From positions 41,450 to 105,449 of the forward strand of contig CAZTQR010000002.1 in NCBI GenBank assembly GCA_964615795.1: a DNA stretch of 64,000 bases, in the 5' to 3' direction. Position 1 is the first letter of the stretch. Each line of letters begins with the position of its first letter. The DNA is from JADJAH01 sp964615795 (GTDB lineage: Bacteria; Bacteroidota; Ignavibacteria; Tepidaquicellales; Tepidaquicellaceae). Shown here piece after piece: positions 42,553-52,305 of the stretch. The notes beneath the pieces were generated by a model that did not search any database, was not told the origin of the DNA, and worked only from the letters and a program-made list of their open reading frames with translations. The translations under genes were made by a program, and so were the position numbers.

Positions 42553-44265
42553 CTATTTCTTCTTTCTCTTGAAGATATCTCTGAACTGAAATTTCTTCTT
42601 TGGCTTTTCCTCTTCCTTGTCCCGAAGCGTCTCATCAAATCTCTTCATATAATCAAGATAGTTCTTTTCCTGTGCAGATTCCTTTGTTACGATCTTCTTT
42701 GCTTCCGGCGTTTCTCCGGTAAAGCGGCCCTTTCCTTTGTTCCTCTTGTCCTGAGGCGCAGGATGATTTCTTTGTGGATAATTGCCGCGCCCGAAGCTCC
42801 TCCTGTTGTCATCGCTGGTATTGCGTCTGTAGTTGCCATACTGCGGCGATTTGGATTGTCTCCTGTCATCCTGAACTGGCTTTTGAGATCTGCCGGCCTG
42901 GCCTGAACTTCTTCCTCCGCTCTTTCGGGTTCCTTGCCCCGTGTTCTCATATCTGCTCTGCCTCGTTGACATATCTTCATGTTTCCTTCTTTGTTCTCCC
43001 CCGCCTGATTGCCTTTGCTCTTTACGCGGGTGATGTGTTTTGGCAGTATGCTGTCTGTTGTCCCGCCGTTGCTCATTTCCGGGCTCCTGCTTGCTTTCAT
43101 GATGCCTTCCCCTGGAATGCGAAAGCTTTGTGTCTGAATGGCTCTTTCTCGCTTCTGCAAGAATTCCCTTGTCGGCCTCTTTCAGCGTGATCACTCCTTT
43201 GTACATGAAGAGGATCTGTTTGAAGAATTTCTGATCTTCACCGGGCATTACAAGTGATATTGCTTCGCCCTTCTTCCCTGCTCTTGCGGTCCTTCCGACG
43301 CGGTGTGTGTATGATTCGGCTTCCTTAGGTATTTCGTAATTGTAAACATGCGAAATTCCCTCAATGTGAAGTCCGCGTGATGCAACGTCTGTCGCTACAA
43401 GCACTCTTATATTCTTGTCCCTGAAGTCCTTTGTAACGCTCTCTCTCTTTGCCTGAGTCATGTCTCCGTGCAGGCACTTTGAAGGTATGCCCTTGTTCGT
43501 AAGAAGTTTCGCAAGCTTTTCAGTCACATGTTTGCGGTTGCAAAACACAATTGTGAGATCCCTCTCATTCTTCAGCAGATGAATAAGAAGCGCAGGCTTA
43601 TCATCCTTTGAAACAATATAATACGTCTGATTAAGGTAGCCCGGCTCCACGTGCTTTTTCAACTCAATTGTGAATGGGTCGTGAAGATATTTTGCGCTGA
43701 GCTTTTCAATCTCCTCATTCATCGTCGCACTGAACAGCATCGTCTGCTTCTTCTGAGGCATGTGCTTGAGTATCCTTTCAATGTCCCTGATAAATCCCAT
43801 ATCAAGCATTCTGTCAGCTTCATCAAGTACAAGGTACTTTATGGTCGAAAGGTCAATTGCTTTCCTTTCAATCATGTCGAGAAGCCTTCCGGGAGTTGCT
43901 ACGGCTATATTTGCCTTCTTGATTCTTCTGATCTGTTCGCTGATCGAAGCGCCGCCGTAGATCGCCAATGCACGGAAATCCTTTCCCGGTGCAAACTTTT
44001 TGAACTCTCCTGCAACCTGTATGCAGAGTTCTCTTGTCGGGACAAGCACAAGCGCCTGAAGTCCGTCCTTAGGCCTGATCTGCTCAAGAAGAGGCACTGC
44101 AAAGCTCAGTGTCTTGCCGGAACCGGTCTCTGATTGGGCAATGACATCCCTTCCTGCCATTATGGCCGGTATAATCTCCCTTTGAACGGGAGTGGCAACG
44201 CTGATCCCCTCTTTCTTCAGCAGAGCTATGATCGATTTTGATAATTTTAAAAATTCTGAATCCAT
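42553..44265 (-). CDS. DEAD-box ATP-dependent RNA helicase (RhlE-like) with long basic tail
   Basis: 570 aa. All helicase motifs are visible in residues 1-365: Q motif region (ISVATPVQREIIPAIM), SETGSGKT, PTRELCIQ, TPGRL, DEAD (LVLDEADRML), SATM, IVFCNRKH, VATDVASRGLHI and HRVGRTARAG. Residues about 370-570 are a disordered-looking tail rich in Arg, Gln, Gly, Ser, Asn and Lys (for example RKSGGRSSGQAGRSQKP), likely to bind RNA. It probably unwinds structured RNA in ribosome assembly or mRNA turnover. The tail is longer than in E. coli RhlE. Confidence 0.93.
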   Translation of the reverse strand: MDSEFLKLSKSIIALLKKEGISVATPVQREIIPAIMAGRDVIAQSETGSGKTLSFAVPLLEQIRPKDGLQALVLVPTRELCIQVAGEFKKFAPGKDFRALAIYGGASISEQIRRIKKANIAVATPGRLLDMIERKAIDLSTIKYLVLDEADRMLDMGFIRDIERILKHMPQKKQTMLFSATMNEEIEKLSAKYLHDPFTIELKKHVEPGYLNQTYYIVSKDDKPALLIHLLKNERDLTIVFCNRKHVTEKLAKLLTNKGIPSKCLHGDMTQAKRESVTKDFRDKNIRVLVATDVASRGLHIEGISHVYNYEIPKEAESYTHRVGRTARAGKKGEAISLVMPGEDQKFFKQILFMYKGVITLKEADKGILAEARKSHSDTKLSHSRGRHHESKQEPGNEQRRDNRQHTAKTHHPRKEQRQSGGGEQRRKHEDMSTRQSRYENTGQGTRKSGGRSSGQAGRSQKPVQDDRRQSKSPQYGNYRRNTSDDNRRSFGRGNYPQRNHPAPQDKRNKGKGRFTGETPEAKKIVTKESAQEKNYLDYMKRFDETLRDKEEEKPKKKFQFRDIFKRKKK

Positions 44266-44509
44266 GTTGTTTGTTTAATGCCTTTCGGCAAAAGTTAATT
44301 TGTAAATGTGCATCAGTTTTGCATGTAACATCTGCAATAGCAGTTCAGTACATGCCTGTGCATCTGTAATGATCCGTATTTCCGGCTTCTGCGCATCCGG
44401 AGCACCCGAATCGCCGTGCCTTTTTCAGCAACGGCAATATTCAATGTGAAACCTGAAGCAGGCTGCAACGCTTGTAATCAGGCCCCGGAAGTTAACATTC
44501 GGCTGATCG

Positions 44510-45439
44510 TCATGTTTCAGACTCTTCCCGGACTTTCGGCCTGAGTACGGAAAGCACTACTGAAGCGGTCAGTATTAGTGCAATGACGCCAAGGGAGTAT
44601 GATATCGGCACTTTGTACAGGTCTGCCGCAAGCATCTTCATACCTATGAAGATAAGTATCATCGAGAGGCCGACTTTGAGATAATGAAACTTATGTATTA
44701 TTCCTGCAAGTGCAAAGTACAGGGACCGTAGCCCAAGTATTGCGAAAATGTTGGAAGTATATACAATGAACGGATCCTTTGTAACTGCAAAGATCGCCGG
44801 TATTGAATCAAATGCAAAAACAAGGTCTGTGAATTCTATCGCCAGCAGGACTATGAACAACGGGGTTGCTACCTTTCGCCCGTCAATCCTGACAAAGAAT
44901 TTCTCGCCGTGGTAATCATTGGTTACAGGAAAGAACTTCTTGAATGTCCTTATCAGGACATTGTCTTCCGGATGAATGTCTTCATCATTCTGCTTTGCCA
45001 TCCTGAATCCGGTATAAACGAGAAATGCTCCGAATATGTAAATGACCCAGTGGAATTTGGCAATCATAATCGCTCCGATCGCGATCAGCGCTGCCCTCAG
45101 TATCAGCGCTCCGAGGACACCCCAAAAAAGAACTTTGTGCTGATAAAGTTCCGGCACTTTGAAATAACTGAAAAGCAGGACAAACACAAAGATATTGTCA
45201 ACGCTCAGAGACTTCTCAAGCAAATACCCGGTAAGAAATTCAAGCGCCTTCTGTTTTCCGAAATCGAAGTAAACGAACAGATTGAAAGCGAGCGCCAGCG
45301 CGATCCATACACCGCTCCATATCAACGCCTCCTTCACACTCACGGCATGTGTCTTCCTCTGGAACACACCGAGATCTAATGCAAGCATCAGAAGTATGAA
45401 CAGATTAAAAGCGATCCAGAGTATTAGTTCGTATGACAT
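44510..45439 (-). CDS. TerC/Alx-family integral membrane protein
   Basis: 309 aa with about eight or nine hydrophobic helices and conserved acidic residues within them: MLALDLGVFQRKTHAVSVKE, LEKSLSVDNIFVFVLLF, AIEFTDLVFAFDSIPAIFAV and FIVYTSNIFAILGLRSLYF. This is the Alx/TerC family, linked to manganese export and tolerance of tellurite or alkaline stress. The specific role cannot be told from the sequence; manganese efflux is the best-supported family function. No partner ter genes lie nearby. Confidence 0.93.
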   Translation of the reverse strand: MSYELILWIAFNLFILLMLALDLGVFQRKTHAVSVKEALIWSGVWIALALAFNLFVYFDFGKQKALEFLTGYLLEKSLSVDNIFVFVLLFSYFKVPELYQHKVLFWGVLGALILRAALIAIGAIMIAKFHWVIYIFGAFLVYTGFRMAKQNDEDIHPEDNVLIRTFKKFFPVTNDYHGEKFFVRIDGRKVATPLFIVLLAIEFTDLVFAFDSIPAIFAVTKDPFIVYTSNIFAILGLRSLYFALAGIIHKFHYLKVGLSMILIFIGMKMLAADLYKVPISYSLGVIALILTASVVLSVLRPKVREESET

Positions 45440-45553
45440 GAAATGTATGAATTCCGTGAAAATAGCTGAAAGGGTTTACAAGTGAAAAGCATAAATGCTT
45501 CCCTTTACTTCAATACTTCAGATTATAAAAAATGAAATTTGGGATGCGAAGTC

Positions 45554-47599
45554 CTAAGGAGTGCGTTTTACTATGTAATTTCCTGAATTGTGATCCACTA
45601 TGATTACGTCTGAACCGTCAACGAACCTGTCACCGTTCACATCTGTAGGCAATGGTCCAAGCAGCTGGTTAAAGGCATCGTTCGAGATCCTCGCATTATC
45701 CATTCCGTCAATAATGCCGTCTCCGTTAACGTCTGAGGAATAGATGCATGCCTTGCTTCCTTTCATGATCAGATTGCTTCCGTATGCCTGGGAAACGGAA
45801 GTTGAGAAATTGAAATCCACCGTCCCACCTGAAATGAGTTGTATTCCCGGACTCTTGCACCAGGTCTCCAGAATACTGACCCCCTTCACCGCAATGTAAT
45901 ATGTGCCTGTTGGAACATTTGTAAATGCATAGGTCCCTTTGAATGTGACTGAATCTATTACTGATTTGCCCGAGTCTATGATCTGGTACGGATAGTAGTT
46001 TCTTCTCACATAAACTTTCATTGTGTCCCTTATGCTCAGCTTGTTCGAAGACTGCAGATAGTAACCTTCCACCACAGCTGTAAGATTAAGCCGCGCTGTA
46101 TTGTAAGCCCCGATCGGATAATCATGAAACGACAGCGCTCCTATCTTGCGTGAGTTCTTGATGAACGGGCCTTGATAAACAAGCGAGTCGTCATGGTTCC
46201 AGACAGTCGGCAGGTATGTAAGTTTCGTTGCCGTAGAGGCAGTGTACAGCTTAAGCTTAAGTGTATCTCCTGAAACTGAGCCTTGCTGAACTTTTCCCGT
46301 CTGGCCGTCAAGATAGAAATAATCCCTCATCCTTTGATTCAGTGTATCTGCCGGCCAGCTTGCCGCATTTGAATTGCTGAACAAGACTGCAATCTCATTC
46401 CTGGATGTGGTTGTGAAGTATGCTGCCTTTATGTTCGGGGGACGCATGTTAAGAGTGTCGGTCCCGCCGTAAAAATAGTAACTAAAGGGTCTTAAGACTA
46501 TGTTTGCAAGTTCAAGGTAACCGTAATATCCGAAGTGACAGCCTTCGTAATACGGTATTCCCGCCGTTGATAAGAGCTCAATGTTCGGAAACTCATCGGG
46601 CAGTTTCCTCTGAACCTCCCTGAGCTGGCTTGCATACTGCTCAGAGCAACATGGCCTGGTCTGAAACAGGAACACTCTCTCAAAATTCGGATAGTCCGTT
46701 TTCCATGAATTGTAAAGAGTTCTGAAACTGCTGAGATAGTTCGCCCATGCCGTCGTGCCGTCCGATTCTCCCTGATACCAGAATATTGCCTTCACTTTGT
46801 TTGCGAGTCCTGACTTCTGAACGCGGTAAAGCAGTTTCCCGTAGACAGATGTAAGGTCTGTCGGATTGGAAGCATTTTTCAGATTCATTGAAATTGTTGT
46901 GCTTGCCCTTCCTCCGTTTATGAAGCATGTGGGAATGCCATAAGTGTTCCTGATCATCTCCTGCAGTTTCAATGCCCACACTCCGACGTTATAGGGTCCT
47001 GAAAAGTAATACACAGAACCATCTGCGCGGGAGAGTCCCCATGCAGTGTCCGCAGGATTGTAATTGCTGCCGTTATAATTTGCAGTTTGAACTCCGAATG
47101 ATCTGCAGAACTCATTTTTGTACGTTGCGTAAGAACTCGTTGGATGGGAGTTTGACTGTCCGGCAACAAGATACACATCTCCGCACACCAGGCTGTCCGC
47201 CGTATTCATTAATGTGGATGTGCTTCCTGCCTTGATGTATAATCGGAATTTGTATTCGGCAAGTTCGCAATAAATGTTTTGCCCGATGTTTATTGACGCT
47301 GAGCCTGAGGTATAAATAAGCTTGTTACTCTTTCTCTTCCAGAGGACATTGTTTCTGTAAACTTCAATGTAAACTGAATCATATCCGGAAGTGCTGAGAA
47401 GGCCGGAGTACCGTACGAAAGCAGAATCGTTCTCGTCCCTTGCAAAAAACTGCAGGTTTCTCGGAAGTTCGTAGTAGTTTATGACCGCCGCTTTGGTCTC
47501 GCCCAGAATGAATAAAGACGGAAGCAGAATTAGTATGGCTGTCAGCGAAGCTCGGTTGACCAGGCTGATATTCTTCATAACTGTTCTACCTGCTTTCAT
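45554..47599 (-). CDS. Secreted SGNH-type carbohydrate esterase with dockerin-like module
   Basis: 681 aa, with possible starts at 47599 and 47578; the signal peptide follows either (ILILLPSLFILGETKAA). The central domain resembles sialate O-acetylesterase/CE6-type esterases: nucleophile block VYLVAGQSNSHP near 146, WYQGESDGTTAW, and a catalytic His in GCHFGYYGYLELAN near 355. It probably removes acetyl groups from sugars outside the cell. Residues about 505-681 are the shared module (RDTMKVYVRRNYYPYQIIDS, SILETW, AYGSNL, SDVNGDGIIDGMD, NGDRFVDGSDV). It ends without a T9SS tail. The second calcium loop is intact; the first begins SSDVNGDG. Confidence 0.87.
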   Translation of the reverse strand: MKAGRTVMKNISLVNRASLTAILILLPSLFILGETKAAVINYYELPRNLQFFARDENDSAFVRYSGLLSTSGYDSVYIEVYRNNVLWKRKSNKLIYTSGSASINIGQNIYCELAEYKFRLYIKAGSTSTLMNTADSLVCGDVYLVAGQSNSHPTSSYATYKNEFCRSFGVQTANYNGSNYNPADTAWGLSRADGSVYYFSGPYNVGVWALKLQEMIRNTYGIPTCFINGGRASTTISMNLKNASNPTDLTSVYGKLLYRVQKSGLANKVKAIFWYQGESDGTTAWANYLSSFRTLYNSWKTDYPNFERVFLFQTRPCCSEQYASQLREVQRKLPDEFPNIELLSTAGIPYYEGCHFGYYGYLELANIVLRPFSYYFYGGTDTLNMRPPNIKAAYFTTTSRNEIAVLFSNSNAASWPADTLNQRMRDYFYLDGQTGKVQQGSVSGDTLKLKLYTASTATKLTYLPTVWNHDDSLVYQGPFIKNSRKIGALSFHDYPIGAYNTARLNLTAVVEGYYLQSSNKLSIRDTMKVYVRRNYYPYQIIDSGKSVIDSVTFKGTYAFTNVPTGTYYIAVKGVSILETWCKSPGIQLISGGTVDFNFSTSVSQAYGSNLIMKGSKACIYSSDVNGDGIIDGMDNARISNDAFNQLLGPLPTDVNGDRFVDGSDVIIVDHNSGNYIVKRTP

Positions 47600-48275
47600 T
47601 CTTTGGGGCGAAGAAAGCGAAATGGAAACTTAATTGTTCATTGCCCTGATGATCCAGAATAATGATCCTTCAGCTTCCACAGGAATTGGTAAGTGAACTC
47701 CTTTCGATCTTTTGATTTTTGGAATGCAGCGAATATAAACAGCCCTGTCAAAAATAAAAATACTTTTTTCAGAAAATTTAAAATTACTTAAACTGCTTTA
47801 ACTATTATATTTGTCAAATAGTTAGCACCATACATGCGAGATTTTACATCATTATTTCCAAGAAAATGTCCTGATCGTAACTCCTATTTTTATAATATTG
47901 TTCAGGCTTAGGATTCAAGTAATGAGGTAAGAGATCTGATTCATGACTGATATATTGAACTAAGCAACATTAGCCTTCATAAGTTTCATGGGCAAATTAG
48001 TGACGGGTATGTGACTGACAGAAAATCGGGATCCGATATGAATCTTGCCAAGACTCGATCAATTTTTCCTTTCATCGAGCTTGACGGGACAGGAATTAAG
48101 TAACCTCTTTAATTTCGAACGTACAAGATAGATCTGTCCGTGCATCTTAATAACCGGCAAATGACATTGGAGGGCATACAAGATATGATAAATGATACTT
48201 ACTGGTGATCTTTGGAGTTTGCGGGAAAGTTGTCAGATTGGAGGTGATCCGGTACGGCTGAAAGGGGTTCGTTAA
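47600..48275. other. Long gene-free interval
   Basis: 676 bases, AT-rich near 47700-47900, without an open frame, RNA gene or recognisable mobile element. It should contain the promoter of the esterase gene and the 3' end of the phosphatase transcript. A TTGACA occurs with a TATAAT two bases later (minus strand near 47800-47818), too close for a normal promoter. Confidence 0.5.
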
Positions 48276-49361
48276 TCAGTTCTTCTTGAGGAGTATGAAA
48301 GTGATATCATCATGAATCTCGGCATAGCCTCTGAACTTCTTCACTTCCTTTACTATCTCATCCGCGATCTTCGTTGCTGTGTCATGGGAGTGTCTTACAA
48401 GCAGGCCTCTGAGCCGTTGCAAACCAAACTCCTCAGACTGCGAGTTCATTGCTTCAGTTAATCCGTCTGAATAAAGAAGGACAATATCTCCGCTTTCCGG
48501 AGTGAGTGACAGTTCTTCTATGGAATTTCTGAACATTGTGCCGTTTGTCAGGCCCAGGCCCATTCCGTTCTGCTTCACCTCAGTGCATTCCCTTGTGGTT
48601 GAAGAATAAAACAAAGCCGGGTTGTGGCCTGCTCTTACAAGCCTGAGGTTCTTTCCGTCGGCAATTGCAAAAATTGACGTAAAGAAAAATCCTTTCTTCA
48701 GATTCTTCAGAAGCGCTTCGTTGACGCCCGTAAGAACCTGTGAAAAGGATTCGCTCTTTTCCACAAGGTATCTTATTAACAGTCTGGCCTGAACCATATA
48801 TAACGCGGCAGACATGCCTTTGCCCGAAACATCCCCTACCATGTAAATGTCCTTTCCGTCCTTCGAAATGAAATCAAAGAAGTCTCCGCCTACCTCATTA
48901 GCCGTCTCGTAATAGAATGCCAGACTGAAATCTTCACTCTCCGGTAAGCTCGATGGAATAAGGCCGGCCTGTACATCCCTTGCTATCTGAAGTTCATCGC
49001 GAATTGTCAGTTTGTCGGCCACCTCGAACATGAACAGCAGATTCACAACTACAAATGCAAACAGTCCCATTTCCCATGAACCCTGAATCATCCCGACAAA
49101 AAAATACAGTGCTGTTGCCGCGTATATGATCCTTATTACCGGTGAGAGCTTGCTGAGGAATGTGACCGCAAAATTCTTGATAAATGTCAGCACTCCGTGG
49201 CCTTCCTCTTTGTCTCCTCCCTTCGACATGCTTCTTACAAGATACTTGTATCTTGCAGGTGTATCCCGCAGAAACACCTTTTCGAATTCCGAAGAAGATA
49301 GATCCTTCGAAAAGAAGTTATAAAATCTTCTGATCACATTATCCTTTTGAGTGTCCTGCAT
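48276..49361 (-). CDS. Membrane-associated PP2C/SpoIIE-type protein phosphatase
   Basis: 361 aa. An N-terminal cytosolic part is followed by hydrophobic segments at about 75-115 (IIYAATALYFFVGMIQG, MGLFAFVVVNLLFMFEV). A short linker (LQIARDVQAGLIPSSLPE) typical of RsbU-like proteins leads to a SpoIIE phosphatase domain with metal-binding motifs (EVGGDFFDF, GDVSGKGMSAAL, RAGHNPALF, LLYSDGLTEA, DDITFILLK). It should remove phosphate from an anti-sigma-antagonist-like partner. No partner gene lies nearby. Confidence 0.9.
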   Translation of the reverse strand: MQDTQKDNVIRRFYNFFSKDLSSSEFEKVFLRDTPARYKYLVRSMSKGGDKEEGHGVLTFIKNFAVTFLSKLSPVIRIIYAATALYFFVGMIQGSWEMGLFAFVVVNLLFMFEVADKLTIRDELQIARDVQAGLIPSSLPESEDFSLAFYYETANEVGGDFFDFISKDGKDIYMVGDVSGKGMSAALYMVQARLLIRYLVEKSESFSQVLTGVNEALLKNLKKGFFFTSIFAIADGKNLRLVRAGHNPALFYSSTTRECTEVKQNGMGLGLTNGTMFRNSIEELSLTPESGDIVLLYSDGLTEAMNSQSEEFGLQRLRGLLVRHSHDTATKIADEIVKEVKKFRGYAEIHDDITFILLKKN

Positions 49362-49592
49362 CAGTATGGATTACGCATTTATTTGCCAAAAGTTTTGATC
49401 AAAGAAGAAGATGTTTTGTAAGATCGGTTCATGCAGATTCTTACAATCTTAATTTCATATGCCAAATGATTCACTTCCGGGCATTACGACTGCAGTACTG
49501 ACCATGTTCTGTGATTTTGCAACGCCCGATTGCCGAAAATACATATATCTTTTACACTCAAAAAGTTATTTTGCCGAAACTTATCTGATAAA

Positions 49593-49790
49593 ATGAAGAA
49601 TTCATTCGAGCAGACATTTAAGTCCGGAGATGTGACGCTTATACTCCGAAACGTTGCAAGTGACCCGGCGATGTGGATAGTTGATGTTTACCTGAAGGGT
49701 CTGATCGGCAGAAAGAAAAAGGGTTCCTACTGGTTCAGCAGTAAAGAAGATGCTGAAGAATTTGTAAGCAATTATTCCGGGAAGGAATAG
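49593..49790 (+). CDS. Small conserved hypothetical protein
   Basis: 65 aa from the ATG at 49593; the frame is open back to 49530 but those codons do not look coding. The sequence is well behaved (DVTLILRNVASDPAMWIVDV, YWFSSKEDAEEFVSNYSG), suggesting a single small alpha/beta domain. No family is recognised. It may be the first gene of the operon with hutH, 69 bases downstream. Confidence 0.6.
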   Translation: MKNSFEQTFKSGDVTLILRNVASDPAMWIVDVYLKGLIGRKKKGSYWFSSKEDAEEFVSNYSGKE

Positions 49791-49859
49791 ACCGGAACTT
49801 GCTGCAGGCCGGCTGATGCTATCTGAATTTCATCTTTCAAAATTGCCTTCCTCATATCA

Positions 49860-51395
49860 ATGCGCAGAAAAAATCTCATTATAACCGGTAAAGGGCTGAA
49901 TGTAACAAACTCGGTTGAGGCAGTCGTTAACAACACGCAGTTACAATTGTCGCAGATTGCCCTGAAAAATTCGGCACGCTCAAGGCGGCTTGTTGAAGGC
50001 TGGATTGAGCGCGACGAAGTAATTTATGGCATTACAACAGGTTTCGGAGAATTCAAAGACGTTAAGATCTCCGGCAAAGAGCTGGAACTTCTCCAAAGGA
50101 ATCTCATACTTTCACATTCCGCAGGAACCGGCAAGTTTGTTCCGGAATATATTGCAAGACTAATGCTGTTGTTCAGGATCAACTCACTCTCGCTCGGATA
50201 TTCCGGAGTAAGAACAGAACTCCTGGAGAGGCTTGTGTTCCTGTTCAACAAAGGCGTGGTACCGCTTATCCCCTCGCAGGGTTCGGTAGGAAGTTCCGGA
50301 GACCTTTCGCCGCTCTCGCACATGGCTCTGACGCTGATCGGCGAAGGCAGCTGCAGGTTCAGGGGTGAAATAATGTCATCGTCCGAAGTTCACCTGATAC
50401 TTGGAATTGATCCGTTCAGGCTTTCAGCAAAAGAAGGGCTTGCACTGATAAACGGCACTCAGATGATGTCCGCATATCTTTGCAAATCGGTTTATGATTC
50501 CATGATCCTCTGCAGGCTGGCAGATATCGCAGGCAGTCTTTCCCTGGAAGCATTGAAAGGAACATCAAAGGCTTTCGATGCCAAGATTCAGAGAGTGAGG
50601 CCGCATAAAGGACAGATACGAACGGCGGAAAATCTCAGAAGACTGCTGAAGGGAAGCAGGATAATGCACTCTCATAAAGACTGCGGCAAAGTCCAGGATG
50701 CTTACTCTCTGAGATGCATGCCACAGGTTCACGGCGCAGTAAGGGATACTGTTGAATACTGCAGAAACGCGGTCGAGACCGAGATCAACTCCGCCACCGA
50801 CAATCCCCTGATCTTTCCCGAAACCGGAGAGCACCTTGAAGGCGGCAACTTTCACGGAGAGCCTGTTGCACTCGCCTCCGACTTTCTTGCAATTGCTGTG
50901 AGCGAACTTGGAAACATCAGTGAAAGAAGAATTGCGCGGCTTGTTGACGGCAACCTCAGCGGACTTCCGAGGTTTCTCACTGACAAAGGCGGACTCAACT
51001 CCGGCCTGATGATTGCACAGTACACTGCGGCATCGCTGGTAAGCCAAAACAAGGTCCTCTGCCATCCGGGATCGGTTGATTCCATTCCGACAAGTGCCAA
51101 TCAGGAAGACCACAACTCAATGGGCTCGGTTTCGGCTCTGAAGTTGTATGAAGTCGTAAACAACGTACGAAAGATCATAGCCATTGAATTCCTCTGCTCA
51201 TGTCAGGGAATTGATTACCACAGGCCGCTCAGGAGCGGCGCAGGAAGTGAAGAAGCTTACAGGGTATTCAGGAAGTCAATACCCCATCAAAGCAGGGATG
51301 AAGTCACAAGCGATCTCATTCTGAGATCTGCCGAGGCAATTTTTGATACTAGATTCCTCGCGGCAGTTGATAGAAAATGCGGCGGACTCCACTGA
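49860..51395 (+). CDS. hutH: Histidine ammonia-lyase (MIO-type)
   Basis: 511 aa. It deaminates histidine to urocanate. Family residues are in place: YGITTGFGEF, LSHSAGTG (the His typical of HAL), LINGTQ, VQDAYSLRCMPQVHGA and SANQEDHNSMGS. The self-forming MIO cofactor normally comes from Ala-Ser-Gly; here the loop is GSVGSSGDLSPLSHMA, so it starts from Ser-Ser-Gly. The His in LSHSAG argues for histidine rather than phenylalanine or tyrosine. No hutU, hutI or hutG is in the window. The BrkB gene starts two bases after its stop codon begins the gap, so the two are cotranscribed. Confidence 0.95.
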   Translation: MRRKNLIITGKGLNVTNSVEAVVNNTQLQLSQIALKNSARSRRLVEGWIERDEVIYGITTGFGEFKDVKISGKELELLQRNLILSHSAGTGKFVPEYIARLMLLFRINSLSLGYSGVRTELLERLVFLFNKGVVPLIPSQGSVGSSGDLSPLSHMALTLIGEGSCRFRGEIMSSSEVHLILGIDPFRLSAKEGLALINGTQMMSAYLCKSVYDSMILCRLADIAGSLSLEALKGTSKAFDAKIQRVRPHKGQIRTAENLRRLLKGSRIMHSHKDCGKVQDAYSLRCMPQVHGAVRDTVEYCRNAVETEINSATDNPLIFPETGEHLEGGNFHGEPVALASDFLAIAVSELGNISERRIARLVDGNLSGLPRFLTDKGGLNSGLMIAQYTAASLVSQNKVLCHPGSVDSIPTSANQEDHNSMGSVSALKLYEVVNNVRKIIAIEFLCSCQGIDYHRPLRSGAGSEEAYRVFRKSIPHQSRDEVTSDLILRSAEAIFDTRFLAAVDRKCGGLH

Positions 51396-51396
51396 T

Positions 51397-52296
51397 ATGG
51401 AATGGATTTCCCGGACTTACAAGAAGATCCTGCGCATTAAGCCGGTTGAGACCGTAATTCATTACGTCACAAAGCTGATTGACAGGTTTGACCATGATCA
51501 CATCTGGATACTTGCTTCCGGCATATCTTTCAACATGCTCATCTGCCTGATACCTTTTGTACTGATAATCCTCACCGTACTCGGCGTCTACCTCGACAGC
51601 GAATCTGTGCATGAAAGACTTATGCGTTATCTTGACAGTGTGATTCCTCTTCCCGGGCAATACAAGGAGAGAGCCATATTTGAACTGATAGACAGGACAA
51701 AGGAGCTTACAAGCAACAAATTCCTGACAGGAACCATCGGCATAGCCGGACTATTCTGGACAGTAAGCGGCCTGTTCAGCGCAATGCGGGAAGTTCTCAA
51801 CAAAATTTTCGGAATCGAAACCGACCTCAGCTACTTTGTCGGCAAGCTGAAAGACTTCGGGCTGGTGATAGTAAGCGTGTTGCTGTTCCTGATCTCAATG
51901 GCAATAACTTCCGCCATACAGCTTGCTGAGGAATACTGGAGCGCAATATTCGGGGAAGCTCTCACATTGACATTGTTTCAGAAGTTCGTTCCGTTCGCAA
52001 TAGGACTTGCTGTTTCTTTCACGCTCTTTTATGTGCTCTATGCGCTGGTGCCGCACTGGAAGATCAATTTCAGAGTGGTCCTGTTTTCTTCACTCCTGTC
52101 TGCAATATTCTTCGAACTCCTGAAATACCTGTTTGCAGTATATGTGCTGAAGGTTGCAAACTACGGAAGGATCTACGGCGCGTATGCCACCATTGTAATT
52201 TCGATCTTTTATATCTACTATCTTTCGGTGATATTCGTAGTAGGAGCCGAACTCGGGCAGATATATTCTGCCCGCAACAAGATCTCATTAAAGTAA
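51397..52296 (+). CDS. YihY/BrkB-family membrane protein
   Basis: 299 aa from the ATG at 51397, one base after hutH ends. A longer frame from a TTG at 51343 would overlap hutH and is not needed. Six hydrophobic helices are visible (IWILASGISFNMLICLIPFV, LTGTIGIAGLFWTVSGLFSA, FGLVIVSVLLFLISMAI, FKLFAVYVLKVANYG region, YATIVISIFYIYYLSVIFVV). The family was once called ribonuclease BN in error; its function is still unclear. It sits in a row with a phosphatase and a protease. Confidence 0.9.
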   Translation: MEWISRTYKKILRIKPVETVIHYVTKLIDRFDHDHIWILASGISFNMLICLIPFVLIILTVLGVYLDSESVHERLMRYLDSVIPLPGQYKERAIFELIDRTKELTSNKFLTGTIGIAGLFWTVSGLFSAMREVLNKIFGIETDLSYFVGKLKDFGLVIVSVLLFLISMAITSAIQLAEEYWSAIFGEALTLTLFQKFVPFAIGLAVSFTLFYVLYALVPHWKINFRVVLFSSLLSAIFFELLKYLFAVYVLKVANYGRIYGAYATIVISIFYIYYLSVIFVVGAELGQIYSARNKISLK

Positions 52297-52305
52297 CCCA
52301 TCCAA

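Noticed and set aside
42687..43190. Long open frames overlapping the DEAD-box tail on both strands
   Set aside because: They come from the low-complexity Arg/Gly/Gln codons of the true frame and have no homology or start signals.
47760..47830. Sigma-70 promoter from TTGACA and TATAAT
   Set aside because: The two boxes are only two bases apart.
51343..51396. TTG start for the BrkB gene inside hutH
   Set aside because: The ATG one base after the hutH stop gives the normal family length.
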